Assembly (NCBI RefSeq): GCF_000003195.3
Contig: NC_012877.2
Coordinates: forward strand, 17,229,344 to 17,293,343
Direction of reading: 5' to 3'
Length of the DNA stretch: 64,000 nt
Source of the DNA: Sorghum bicolor
Lineage: Eukaryota; Streptophyta; Magnoliopsida; Poales; Poaceae
Shown piece by piece: positions 36,401-44,400 of this stretch (positions are counted from its first letter, which is position 1; every line of letters begins with the position of its first letter). The notes beneath the pieces were generated by a model. It was given only the letters and a program-made list of their open reading frames with translations. It made no database searches and was not told where the DNA came from. A program made the position numbers and the translations under genes.

Positions 36401-39400
36401 TTGTTCGCAGCACCAAAACTCGATCGTGTCCAAGTGTTCGCGTGTGTTTCTCTCGCCGCCGCTCGTGCGCTCACCGCGGCGTTCACCGCCGTTCGGTTTC
36501 CAACATATGTTGGGAAGCTTTTTGCTTGCTATGGTGGGAGTTCTCACCTGAGCTAGCAAGGTGAGTTCGCTCGCGCAGGCAAGGCTAGGCAATACTAGCC
36601 TGGGGACCGAACACACCCTAGGTCCCTCGACTATTAATTTGCAGTTTCACCTCCCTGAAATTGCTAGCAGATTCTGCAGAGATCAAAACCTTCCCTCCCT
36701 CTCCCTCTCTGAACATCGGGGTGGCACGGGCTAAGCTGCTCCATGGCTAGTTTCTTTGTCAAGGGCGTCAAGCCCCCGACGTGCAGGGCCTCGGCTACGG
36801 AGCTCGTAGCCGTCGGCCGTCTTCTCCGGTGAGGTTATACCCCTCTACCGCAGGCTTAGGGTTTAGAGAAGAGATAGGATAATAATCTTTGCTTGCCTCC
36901 AATGTTCACGGTTACAGAATATAAGGCCTTAGCCCAAACTAATAGGGGTAACAAATCCCCTTAAAACCAGGAATAGATAATAGCAAATAGAAACTAGAAA
37001 TATCTTTCCTAATCTTATTCACCTAGGGCATCACGCCCAGGCTTGCGCGGCTCACGCCCAAGCTCGCGCTCCGCGCGCTCACGCGCGCGACGAACGTCTC
37101 GCGCCCGAGACCGGCGCGTATAGACGCGTCCCCACATGACATCTCCCCCCCCCCCCCCGTCGAGGTTCAGCTCGTCCTCAAGCTGGAAGGTAGGGTGCTT
37201 GGCGAGGAATGTGTCGACGTCTTCCCACGTGGACGAGGCTGTGGACTCGCCTTTCCACTTGATCAGCACCTGACGGATGCCTCTGGCCAGGCGATAGCGC
37301 ACCGCGCGCTCTGGTTCAGGTGCAATGGCGCCATGATGCACCTGCGGTAGAGGCGGAGGTGCTGTCGGAGGTGGCCCTTCGAACTTCTTGAGCAGGCCGA
37401 CATGAAAAACGTCGTGAAGGCGCGCGTTGGGCGGCAGGGCGAGGCGAACAGCGACCTCATTGATGAGCTCCACGACTTGGTAGGGCCCGTAGAAGCGCGG
37501 CTTAAGCTTGCCCTTCGTCTGCTGCTGCAGGGAGGAGGCCGCAAGCTGGCGAAGGCGAAGAAGGGCCCAGTCGCCCACCTGATAGGTCACTGGACGATGG
37601 CCAGCGTCGTAGAAGCGCTTCTGGACCGCCTGGGCCTGTTCAAGGCGGTAGCGGATGTCGGCGAGGAACTCCTCGCGTTCCTCTAGGGTCTTGGCGACAG
37701 CAGCAACCCTGGTTTCACCAGGTTCATAAGACCGGAGCGACGGAGGGTCCCGACCATACACCACGCGAAAGGGGGTGTCGCGGAGCGAAGACTGGTAGGC
37801 GGTATTGAAGACAAACTCCGCCCACGGAAGCCAGCGTAGCCATTGCCGAGGACGATCACCTGTGAGACAGCGCAAGTACATGATAATGACTCGGTTAGCA
37901 ACTTCAGATTGGCCGTCCGACTGAGGGTGGAAGGCCGTTGTCATCTGCAGTTTGGTGCCCGTCAAGCGCATGAGTTCACACCAGAACGCCGAGGTGAAAA
38001 CCGGGTCACGGTCAGACACCATGGACTGGGGAACGCCGTGGAGGCGAACAATGTCGGCGAAGAACGCTTCGGCGACGGACTCCGCAGTGTACGGGTGTGC
38101 CAATGGGACAAAGTGGCAGTACTTGCTGAAACGATCGACCACCGTCAGGATCACTGTCTTGCCACGGACGCGGGGTAGAGCCTCGACGAAGTCCAGGGCG
38201 ATGTCCGTCCAAATGCCTTGCGGCACCGAGAGGGGCAGCAGGAGCCCGGTGGGTTGCAGGTGCTCTGATTTATACCGTTGGCAGACAACGCAGACTCGAA
38301 TAAGCTCCTGCACAACCTGTTTCATGTTAGGAAAATGGAAGTCGCGGCGGAGGCGGTGTAGAGTGCGTTGGACACCCTCATGTCCGTCCTCGTGCACTGC
38401 CAGCACAAGCTCCTGCAGCAACGGCGAGCCTGGGGGAATGTACAGGCGGCCGCTGTACTGCACCATGTCGTCCACCACGGACCAGGGCATGCCGCGGGCG
38501 CCGCTGCTGATGTCTTCCCGAAGAGCGACCATGGCCGGGTCTCCCGCATTGGCCTGGCGAAGCCGTGTGATGAAGTCAAAACGGGGAGCCGAGAGTGCCA
38601 GCACCGCGCCTGCTGTCTCCTCTTCTGTATCACGGCGGGACAGCGCGTCGGCGACCGTGTTCGTCACACCCGGTTTGTACTCGACGGAGAAATCGAACCC
38701 GAGGAGCTTGCCCACCCAATGGTGCTGCGGGATCGTCGAGAGCCTCTGGTCGAGCAGATATTTGAGGTTGTAGTGGTCGGTCTTCACAACGAAACGGCGC
38801 CCCCACAGGTACGGCCGCCAGTGACGTACTGCGTGGACGAGGCCGATGAGCTCCCGTTCGTAGGCGGCGAGGGCGCGGTGGCGCGGTGCGACCGGTCTGC
38901 TGAAAAACGCAATGGGATGCCCTTCCTGGATCAGAACAGCTCCAAAGCCATGGGTCGATGCGTCGCACTCTACTGTAAACGGCTTGGCGAAGTCCGGCAT
39001 GGTGAGGACGGGGGCCGAGGTGACCGCGGCCTTGAGAGCGCCGAAGGCGGAGGCCGCGGCGTCGGTCTAGGTGAAACCGTCCTTCTTGAGGAGGGCGGTG
39101 AGTGGGGCGGCGACCGCACCGTAGTTGAGGACGAATTTGCGGTAGTAGCCGGCGAGGCCCAGGAAGCCGCGCAGTGCGCGGACCGACCGAGGCACAGGCC
39201 AGTCGCGAATGGCCTGCACCTTCGTCGGGTCCATCGCGACGCCCTCCGCTGAAGTCACATGGCCCAGGTAGGCTACCGTGGCCTCGCCGAACGCACACTT
39301 GCTGCGTTTGATGAAAAGCCGATGGCGCCGCAGCTCGGAGAAGACAGCACGCAGGTGGCGAAGGTGATCGGCCCACGTCTCACTGTAAATAAGGATGTCG

Positions 39401-42400
39401 TCAAAAAAGACAAGCACGAACCGTCGGAGGAAGGGCCGGAGAACGTCGTTCATCAACGCCTGGAATGTGGCCGGAGCATTGCAGAGACCGAACGGCATGA
39501 CGAGGAACTCATAGAGTCCATCGTGGGTCCGGAACGCCGTCTTGTGGACGTCGGCGGGCAGCATGCGTACTTGGTGATATCCGGATCGCAAGTCGAGCTT
39601 GGTGAAGAAGCAGGCGCCATGCAGCTCGTCCAGCAACTCGTCGACCACAGGGATCGGAAAGGTGTCCTTGACGGTGAGGGCGTTCAAGGCCCTGTAGTCG
39701 ATGCAGAAACGCCACCCGCTGTCCGCCTTCTTGACGAGAAGCACCGGGGACGAGAAAGCGGAGTCGCTGCGCCGAATAATGCCTTGCTGCAGCATGGTCG
39801 CACATTGCTTCTCCAATTCGTCCTTGTGGGCAGCAGGGTACCGGTAGGGCCGGACCGCTACTGGTTGTGCGCCGGCCTTGAGGTTGATGGCGTGATCGCG
39901 GGCGCGCTGGGGAGGCATGCCGTGGGGCTCGGCGAAGATGTCGACGAACTCCGCCAGTAGTGCATCGAGGAGGGGCGCGCTGGACGTCGTGGCGCAGGTC
40001 TCCAGTGTACTCGTGGGCGCCACCCCTGGCCAACGGACGGTGCTGCCCTGATGCTGGAAGGAGACGGAGCCATCGATGAAGTCCCACACCAGGCGGCCCA
40101 GCGTGGCCATCCACTGCGTCCCCAGCACCAAGTCGTGGCCTGCAAGGGGCATAACAAAGAGGTCGACGGCGAAAACGGAGTCGTGGATCGCAATCGGGGC
40201 ATGCTTGATGACGCCTGGGCACGGCACCTTCTCGCCATTGGCCACCATGGCAGTGAGGCGCGGTTGGGACTGGATGGGAAGGCCAGACCGCGCTGCTGCT
40301 GTCTCGGCAATGAAGTTGTGGGTGCTGCCTGTGTCGAGCAGGGCAATGAGTGGAGTTGAGCCCACCCGGACACGGACCTGCATGGTCCTGCCCACAGACA
40401 CGCCAGCAACGGCGTGCAGGGAAAATATCGGCGCCTCCTGCGCCACTGCGTCTGCGGCTGCATCGGTCTCTTCCGCCTGGGCGTCGTCAATCTCCACGCC
40501 TTCGAGGAAGAACAGACGCTTACAGAATCGGTTGTGGCCACGGGAGAACTTCTCATTGCAGTTGAAGCACAGCCCTTGGCGTCGGCGCTCGGCCATCTCC
40601 TCGGGAGTCAGACGGCGCTGGTTGCCCTCGGCGTGGCCCTGTTGTGCAGCCGCGGGCGGTGCTGGTAGGGCCAAGAGCGGCGGTGACAGTGGCAGGGCGG
40701 CCCTGGCCGCAGGCGCCGACAGGCCGCGCGGGGGCGCCCTTGATGGAACAGGCGCCGGACGCTCCAGCTCCATCAACTCAACCTGGCGAGCCAAGCTGAT
40801 GGCGGCGGCGAGGGAGTCCGGGTTGTGGAGGCGGACGGTGCTGCTTAGCGGTGGTCGGAGCCCGCCAGTAAAGAGCTGCACCCGCTGCGCTTCGTCGAGT
40901 CTGCCGGCGCGAGGTAGGAGGGCCTGGAACCGGTTAGCATACTCCTCCACGGTTCCTGTGCGGCGGCACTCCGCGAGCTCAAACATTGGGGCGGAACAGA
41001 GAGGAGGGCCGAACCGCAAATTGAGGAGATCCTTGAAGTTAACCCACGTTGGCGTGCCCTCATCGTCTTGTAGTTGGATGAACCACAGCTGCGCAGCATC
41101 GTCCAGATGGTAGGACGCCATGCGCACGCGCTCTTCCGCCATGGTGCGATGTTGGCGGAAGTAGGCCTCGCATTTGTTGAGGAATAGCATCGGGTCGGTC
41201 GAGCCGTCGAAGTGGGGAAAGTCCCACTTCTTATGCTTCGGGTGGAAATCCTGCTTGCTCGCGGTGTCCTTCAGGGCGGCGGTTCTCGCTGCTTTCATCC
41301 GTCGAGGCCTTCTCTTTGATGGAGGCGACGTCGGTCTTCAGCGCTGAGATCTCGGCCGACATGGTCTTGATCTCCTTGAGGAGATCGGCGAGGGTTGGTT
41401 CAGCCATGGAGGACTGCGAGGTGTGCGTGGCAGAGGTAGATGGCGGCGGCTAGTGGTGGGCGGGTGTGGCAGCGGTAGATGGCTCAGAACGAGCGCGAGA
41501 GGAGCGGCTGACTGCTGATACCAGGTTGTCAAGGGCGTCAAGCCCCCGACGTGCAGGGCCTCGGCTACGAAGCTCGTAGCCGTCGGCCGTCTTCTCCGGT
41601 GAGGTTATACCCCTCTACCGCAGGCTTAGGGTTTAGAGAAGAGATAGGATAATAATCTTTGCTTGCCTCCAATGTTCACGGTTACAGAATATAAGGCCTT
41701 AGCCCAAACTAATAGGGGTAACAAATCCCCTTAAAACCAGGAATAGATAATAGCAAATAGAAACTAGAAATATCTTTCCTAATCTTATTCACCCAGGGCA
41801 TCACGCCCAGGCTTGCGCGGCTCACGCCCAGGCTCGCGCTCCGCGCGCTCACGCGCGCGACGAACGTCTCGCGCCCGAGACCGGCGCGTATAGACGCGTC
41901 CCCACATGACATTCTTGCACATGAAATAAGGAGAGCCTGAGGTTACTATATGATTTTATTACTTTCTATGCATTCATACAGCATTGTTAGGCAACTGACT
42001 CTAAACAATGGGCAGGAGTCATCAATGAAGGGCAAGGAACTGTCAAGGAACACTCCCCACTCCCTGTCTCTCTCCTACAGTAAGGGGTGCTCCACTTTAG
42101 GTGGCACAGCTCCAGGCTCATGCCGAGGGCCAGGACCCCAGCCTTGCACCTCTCACGCATCCCATCCACTCTCAGATCTTGTATTTTGCTCTCAGAACGC
42201 TTGATTTTAAGAGCTGTATGCATCCGATGTCAGGAATCTGATGATGAGGATCTATCACATCTGATCCACTACCTATGACAGTAAGCCACACCACATAATG
42301 AACCAGACGACTAAGCAAATTGTAACTCTCGGCTTAACTACTGAAAATCATATGGGAGTCAATTTGTACTAAACATAAGCAATAGATATGGCATCCCTCA

Positions 42401-42972
42401 CATTGCTCCACAAACTATAGTAATCATTGAAATCTTAAACTTCCAAAAGATACTATATTTGTTGAAACTAAACAAAGTAACATGTGCATTAAGCATGGAG
42501 CAAAACAAAGAAACATGTGCTATTAAGTGTGCATACCAATCATAATCATTTCTTTCACCATCAGCATTAAGCAAATCACGGTTTTCTCCCCGTGCAGCGA
42601 TGTTGACACCAAGCTTTAAATCCCGAAAATAGCTCAGTTTTGCTGATAAACAGGACCAGAAATAAAGAACAGACAGTACATATCAGTAAAGTGTTAGTGA
42701 AAAAAAATCAGTTAAATCACAAAGTTCACACTAGGTAGTGTTACAAAAACTGGGGGCAGATTACAGCAATGATATTTATGAGACTTACAGATGGATTCAT
42801 CAAAATCCTCTGCTGGTTCCAGTAAGAAGTTATCCCTCTCATGTTTCTGCATATCCTTGAACAACGTGAGTTCATCATCCTTCGATTTAGCAGGTAGAAT
42901 ACTCACAAAACTATGCCCTCTTGTGTGGGAGATTTCTTTCAGAGATCTCCTAGGTGATGGTGAGGGGGGCAT
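24006..42972 (-). CDS. Host gene: BPP-like basic Ser/Pro-rich protein with zinc-ribbon-like motif and CaaX end (six coding exons)
   Basis: Joining 42972-42789, 42642-42537, 30298-30175, 30076-29333, 28896-26982 and 24421-24006 gives 3489 nt (1162 residues plus stop). All splice sites are GT-AG and all phases agree. Residues 1-140 hold the [17 protein letters not shown] start, an acidic/basic motif ([21 protein letters not shown]) and [16 protein letters not shown]. Residues 139-386 are Ser/Arg/Pro-rich and strongly basic. CxxC pairs at about 538/541 and 557/560 form a zinc-ribbon-like motif. The C-terminus has [14 protein letters not shown] and ends CAIM, a CaaX box suggesting farnesylation. 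This layout fits the plant family around Arabidopsis BPP microtubule-associated proteins; a role at microtubules or membranes is inferred. The reading frame is intact, although 12.2 kb of retroelements sit in one intron. Confidence 0.85.
24422..26981 (-). other. Host gene, coding intron 5 (2.56 kb)
   Basis: Donor GTATGT at 26981 and acceptor TTAG at 24422. It contains no supported exon. 25820-26545 looks like an insertion: TAATCATTGACTAATCATGA-type palindromic AT words near 25910, a GC-rich middle, and a GACTAGTCG/CGACTAGG-rich end near 26500. It is possibly a hAT-type non-autonomous element, but I could not find matching terminal repeats or a target duplication. Confidence 0.6.
26982..28896 (-). 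CDS. Host gene, coding exon 5 (large exon, zinc-ribbon-like motif)
   Basis: The acceptor is TTCTCTAG|GATCGTC at 28896. The exon opens with [18 protein letters not shown] and runs 638 codons without a stop to the donor at 26981. The only clear motif is CTRCGKLF...DFCEECG (CxxC-x15-CxxC). The rest is acidic, Ser-rich and probably disordered. A Met inside the exon (28797) is not the start, because the frame is open up to the acceptor and the phase matches exon 4. Confidence 0.88.
28897..29332 (-). other. Host gene, coding intron 4
   Basis: Donor GTAAGC at 29332 and acceptor CTCTAG at 28897. No repeat or exon is recognised in the 436 bp. Confidence 0.8.
29333..30076 (-). CDS. Host gene, coding exon 4 (Ser/Arg/Pro-rich basic domain)
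   Basis: The acceptor is TTTACACAG|ATG at 30076. It has 248 codons in phase 0 at both ends, with a donor ATG|GTAAGC at 29333. Composition is dominated by Ser, Pro and Arg ([20 protein letters not shown], then many RSPSP and SRGGSPSS words), with the conserved tryptophan motifs [15 protein letters not shown] and [12 protein letters not shown] typical of BPP-type proteins. Reading past the donor gives a spurious hydrophobic tail that is intron. Confidence 0.88.
30175..30298 (-). CDS. Host gene, coding exon 3
   Basis: 124 bp between the acceptor TTAATAG|G and the donor ACA|GTGAGT. It encodes [19 protein letters not shown] and continues to [13 protein letters not shown]. The first base completes a Trp codon begun by exon 2. 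The [14 protein letters not shown] block is the best conserved signature of the family. Confidence 0.88.
31341..31702 (+). repeat. 5' LTR of the intronic Copia element
   Basis: TGTTAGATAAG...TTCCAACA, 362 bp, followed directly by the tRNA-Met primer-binding site. Confidence 0.93.
31705..31716 (+). other. Primer-binding site of the intronic Copia element
   Basis: TGGTATCAGAGC, complementary to the 3' end of plant initiator tRNA-Met, two bases after the 5' LTR. Confidence 0.9.
31744..32325 (+). pseudogene. Copia gag, N-terminal part, ending at a frameshift
   Basis: It starts at an ATG 28 bp after the primer-binding site. A basic Ser/Arg/Pro stretch is followed by the UBN2/DUF4219-type gag core: [20 protein letters not shown], then [18 protein letters not shown]. 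The frame leaves the expected sequence at about 32272-32285. The continuation [20 protein letters not shown] is in another frame and runs into the pol frame without a stop. A small deletion here separates gag from pol in what should be one polyprotein. Confidence 0.85.
32280..36134 (+). pseudogene. Copia gag C-terminus and pol polyprotein (PR, INT, RT, RNase H), intact after the gag frameshift
   Basis: One uninterrupted frame to the stop at 36132. Domains in order: zinc knuckle [14 protein letters not shown] (about 32643); protease with DTGA (about 32919); integrase with its HHCC zinc region (33320-33440), catalytic aspartates in LLHGDICGP and RTDRGGEF and glutamate in NGVVERRNQ (to about 33815); reverse transcriptase with [20 protein letters not shown] (about 34775) and YVDDLI (about 35167); RNase H with [15 protein letters not shown] (about 35660), SSCEAEYMA and VDNQSAIAL. 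It ends shortly before the polypurine tract. No lesion is seen in pol itself. I list it as a pseudogene only because the gag part is out of frame. The Copia lineage is left open. Confidence 0.88.
36144..36505 (+). repeat. 3' LTR of the intronic Copia element
   Basis: 362 bp, one visible difference from the 5' LTR. Preceded by the polypurine stretch TTAGGAGGAGATT. Confidence 0.93.
36757..37141 (-). repeat. 3' LTR of the Reina-type element
   Basis: 385 bp, ends TGTC/GACA, preceded (on the minus strand) by a run of at least 14 G followed by AGA. Confidence 0.93.
37015..39066 (-). pseudogene. Reina-type pol, second part: RNase H, integrase and chromodomain
   Basis: This continues the polyprotein after an in-frame TAG at 39067-39069. 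The RNase H has [25 protein letters not shown] and [13 protein letters not shown]. The integrase has an HHCC zinc region (HEDGHEGVQ...CVVCQRYK), catalytic aspartates in [10 protein letters not shown] and VSDRDPVF, and glutamate in [11 protein letters not shown] chromodomain-like end ([23 protein letters not shown]) follows, then a [10 protein letters not shown] stretch. The frame runs on through the polypurine tract (encoding the glycines) and about 127 nt into the 3' LTR before its stop at 37015. Confidence 0.87.
37142..37158 (-). other. Polypurine tract of the Reina-type element
   Basis: On the minus strand, a homopolymer G run ending in AGA directly before the 3' LTR (TGTCATG). Confidence 0.8.
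39067..41407 (-). pseudogene. Reina-type gag, protease and reverse transcriptase
   Basis: The natural start is the ATG at 41407 ([16 protein letters not shown]). A frameshift at about 41270-41305 shifts into the long frame that begins at 41298. Gag follows ([20 protein letters not shown]), then a zinc-knuckle-like [16 protein letters not shown], a protease with [11 protein letters not shown] (near 40340), and reverse transcriptase with [33 protein letters not shown] and the catalytic FFDDILIYS (near 39400). A TAG at 39067-39069 replaces the usual Trp of the RT/RNase H junction. Apart from these two lesions the protein is complete. Confidence 0.87.
41511..41523 (-). other. Primer-binding site of the Reina-type element
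   Basis: TGGTATCAGCAGT on the minus strand, three bases inside the 5' LTR. tRNA-Met type. Confidence 0.8.
41527..41911 (-). repeat. 5' LTR of the Reina-type element
   Basis: 385 bp, three differences from 36757-37141 (near the AGCTCG, CAGGGC and CCCAGG words). Confidence 0.93.
42537..42642 (-). CDS. Host gene, coding exon 2
   Basis: 106 bp between the acceptor TTTATCAG|CA and the donor ATTG|GTATGC. It encodes [19 protein letters not shown], then [16 protein letters not shown]. Both borders split codons in the phases required by exons 1 and 3. Confidence 0.88.
42789..42972 (-). CDS. Host gene, coding exon 1
   Basis: Starts at ATG 42972 ([20 protein letters not shown]) and ends at the donor CCATCT|GTAAGT. 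The [21 protein letters not shown] motif marks the N-terminus of the family. No earlier in-frame Met is needed, and a stop (TAG) lies just upstream. Confidence 0.88.
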
Positions 42973-43064
42973 CTTTATAGTCTATTAGTCTCGCAAAGGG
43001 AGTGTAGCTATGATCTTTCTTTTTCAGATATCAAACTGAGTCCATAATAGTCCATTTGAAGTAT
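42973..43064 (-). promoter_or_regulatory. 5' untranslated exon with a short upstream ORF
   Basis: A good acceptor (TCTATTTGCAG|ATACTTC at 43064) would place 92 nt of leader on the coding exon. It contains an ATG at 43055 that opens a 15-codon upstream frame (MDYYGLSLISEKERS) closed by TAG at 43008, 35 nt before the main ATG. This upstream ORF could lower translation of the main frame. The exon itself is predicted, not proven. Confidence 0.5.
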
Positions 43065-44150
43065 CTGCAAATAGACTTTTGTTAGTAAAGAACACAAACA
43101 GAAAATGCTCCAAAATTCAAAAGGGATTTGACATGTATCTTTGTGAAATATACAAAGAGCGTTGCTGACACTGCAAACGGAAGGCAAGAAATGGAAAGTA
43201 ATGAAAGAACCCTTCACTTGTGAACGATGCATTGCCCAAAGTAGCCAAGCGAACTCACCACCGCACGAAATTATCTACCCAATACCTCATGCTAACATAG
43301 GTAGTACTACCTTTCTAGAAAGCAAACTGACAGGATGAACCTAACAAAAAGGCCCCCAAGAGGACCCTCAAAACTTGAAGTGTATCATAATTGTTGCACT
43401 CCACAGCCCAATCTGCCCAATCCATCACATTCTGGACGAAAAGTTCCACCCAATCCAGAGAAAACAGCCAACCCAAAACAAACCAGACAAACACCACACC
43501 ACTGGAAAAGCTCACATTCAAGCCGACACCATCTCACAATCTACAAACACTGCTAGCCACATCTGGTGCGTCAACAGGGAGATGATCCAAATGATATACT
43601 AACCTCGCAATTAAAGAAACCCTTAGAAAAAAGGGAAAAGAAAGAAGCATGAAACGTCTGATATTCACTTAGTTGCTCAAGCAGCACCTAGTAATCAAGA
43701 AAGGTGCTCGTAAGAACTAACAATTACACACTTCACTGAACAACACCACTCTTCATCTTTTTCTTTTTCTTTTTTTTGCGAGACCCAGTTACAGGATCCA
43801 CTATTAACCTACCGCAATAGCAAAACTCGACCGCCAATAACATCCCCTAAGATTTCTGACCATAAACCCTCGAGAATTGAGTAGAAAAAAAAGACTGAAC
43901 CCTAAAAAATTGTTAGAAAAAGAACTTCAGATTGGGGACGAAGAGGCACCATTGTGCCATTGTAGAAGCTCATTCCAGTCTCGCGCGCCGGAGGAGAGGA
44001 AGAAGAACCTAATCACGGATAGACGCACGCTTATCCACAGCACAATGCGTGCGGGAGAAGTAAGATTCGGTTCGCCTGGCGAGAAAGAATCGAAAACTCC
44101 TAGACTAGGAGGGAATCCGTCCAGGCAAAGCCCGACCAGGAATCACTTAC
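43065..44150 (-). other. Probable intron in the 5' untranslated region
   Basis: A strong donor (TCTGTTG|GTAAGTG) lies at 44150 on the minus strand, and the acceptor above is at 43065. The 1.1 kb between has no coding potential that I can support and no clear repeat. Confidence 0.5.
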
Positions 44151-44400
44151 CAACAGAGGAAGAAACTAATCCGCCGACTCCCGGGTGGATCTCTCCGCAT
44201 TCCACTGGGCGGGCGGGCGGAGGAGCAGCGCTGCGGCGGGGAGGGTGGAGCGGGAGCGCGGAGGATCCGGCGGAGAAAATGGCGGCGGGTGCGGCGAGCG
44301 CTTGGAGCGAGTGTGTCAGGTTGCCGAGTGGAGATCCCCCTCTCGCGCTCCCGGCTCCTCCCCTCTTCCCCGGGCCTTCTCTCCTGCAGTTTCCCAAAGA
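44151..44400 (-). promoter_or_regulatory. Probable first untranslated exon and CpG-rich promoter region of the host gene
   Basis: This GC-rich, CpG-rich stretch ends in a canonical donor at 44150, the usual look of a grass housekeeping promoter and first exon. CpG richness continues to about 44760. Open frames on the plus strand here (43877-44728) arise from GC content and show no domain. I see no clear TATA box, so the start site is not placed. Confidence 0.45.

Larger units (their letters stand above)
31341..36505 (+). mobile_element. Full-length Copia retrotransposon, young, in host intron 2
   Basis: 5165 bp, with two 362-bp LTRs (31341-31702 and 36144-36505) that differ at one position by eye (CCAACG versus CCGACG). 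A primer-binding site (TGGTATCAGAGC, 31705-31716) follows the 5' LTR and a polypurine tract (AGGAGGAGATT) precedes the 3' LTR. Flanks are TATGC and TATGT, a 5-bp target duplication with one change. It lies antisense to the host gene and carries the complete domain order gag-PR-INT-RT-RNase H, with one frameshift in gag. With one LTR difference in 362 bp and an assumed rate of 1.3e-8 per site per year, the age is about 0.1 million years. Confidence 0.92.
31238..36618. mobile_element. MITE-like element split by the Copia insertion
   Basis: The left end reads GGGGCACGTTTAGTTC at 31238. The right end, read inward, is GGGTGTGTTCGGTCCC at 36618. These are imperfect inverted repeats of the kind seen in grass Tourist/hAT-type MITEs. 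The flanks share only CTA or TA, so the family and exact target duplication are unresolved. Without the Copia element it would be about 0.2 kb. Confidence 0.45.
36757..41911 (-). mobile_element. Full-length Reina-type Gypsy retrotransposon (chromovirus), young, in host intron 2
   Basis: 5155 bp on the minus strand. Two 385-bp LTRs (41527-41911 is the 5' LTR, 36757-37141 the 3' LTR) start TGTCATGTGGGG and end CCTTGACA, with three differences visible. A perfect 5-bp target duplication TTCTT lies at 36752-36756 and 41912-41916. The primer-binding site is at 41511-41523, and a G-rich polypurine tract is at 37142-37158. It carries a complete gag-PR-RT-RNase H-INT-chromodomain polyprotein with one frameshift and one premature stop. 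At 3/385 differences and an assumed 1.3e-8 per site per year, the age is about 0.3 million years. The [12 protein letters not shown] end suggests the Reina lineage. Confidence 0.93.
30299..42536 (-). other. Host gene, coding intron 2, expanded to 12.2 kb by nested retrotransposons
   Basis: Donor GTATGC at 42536 and acceptor TTAATAG at 30299. About 10.3 kb of it is two full-length LTR retrotransposons (31341-36505 and 36757-41911), plus about 0.2 kb of a MITE-like element. Without them the intron would be about 1.7 kb. Stretches 30299-31237, 36619-36756 and 41912-42536 show no other feature. Confidence 0.85.

Noticed and set aside
38368..40222. Long plus-strand frames within the Reina-type element
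   Set aside because: Shadows of the minus-strand polyprotein in GC-rich sequence.
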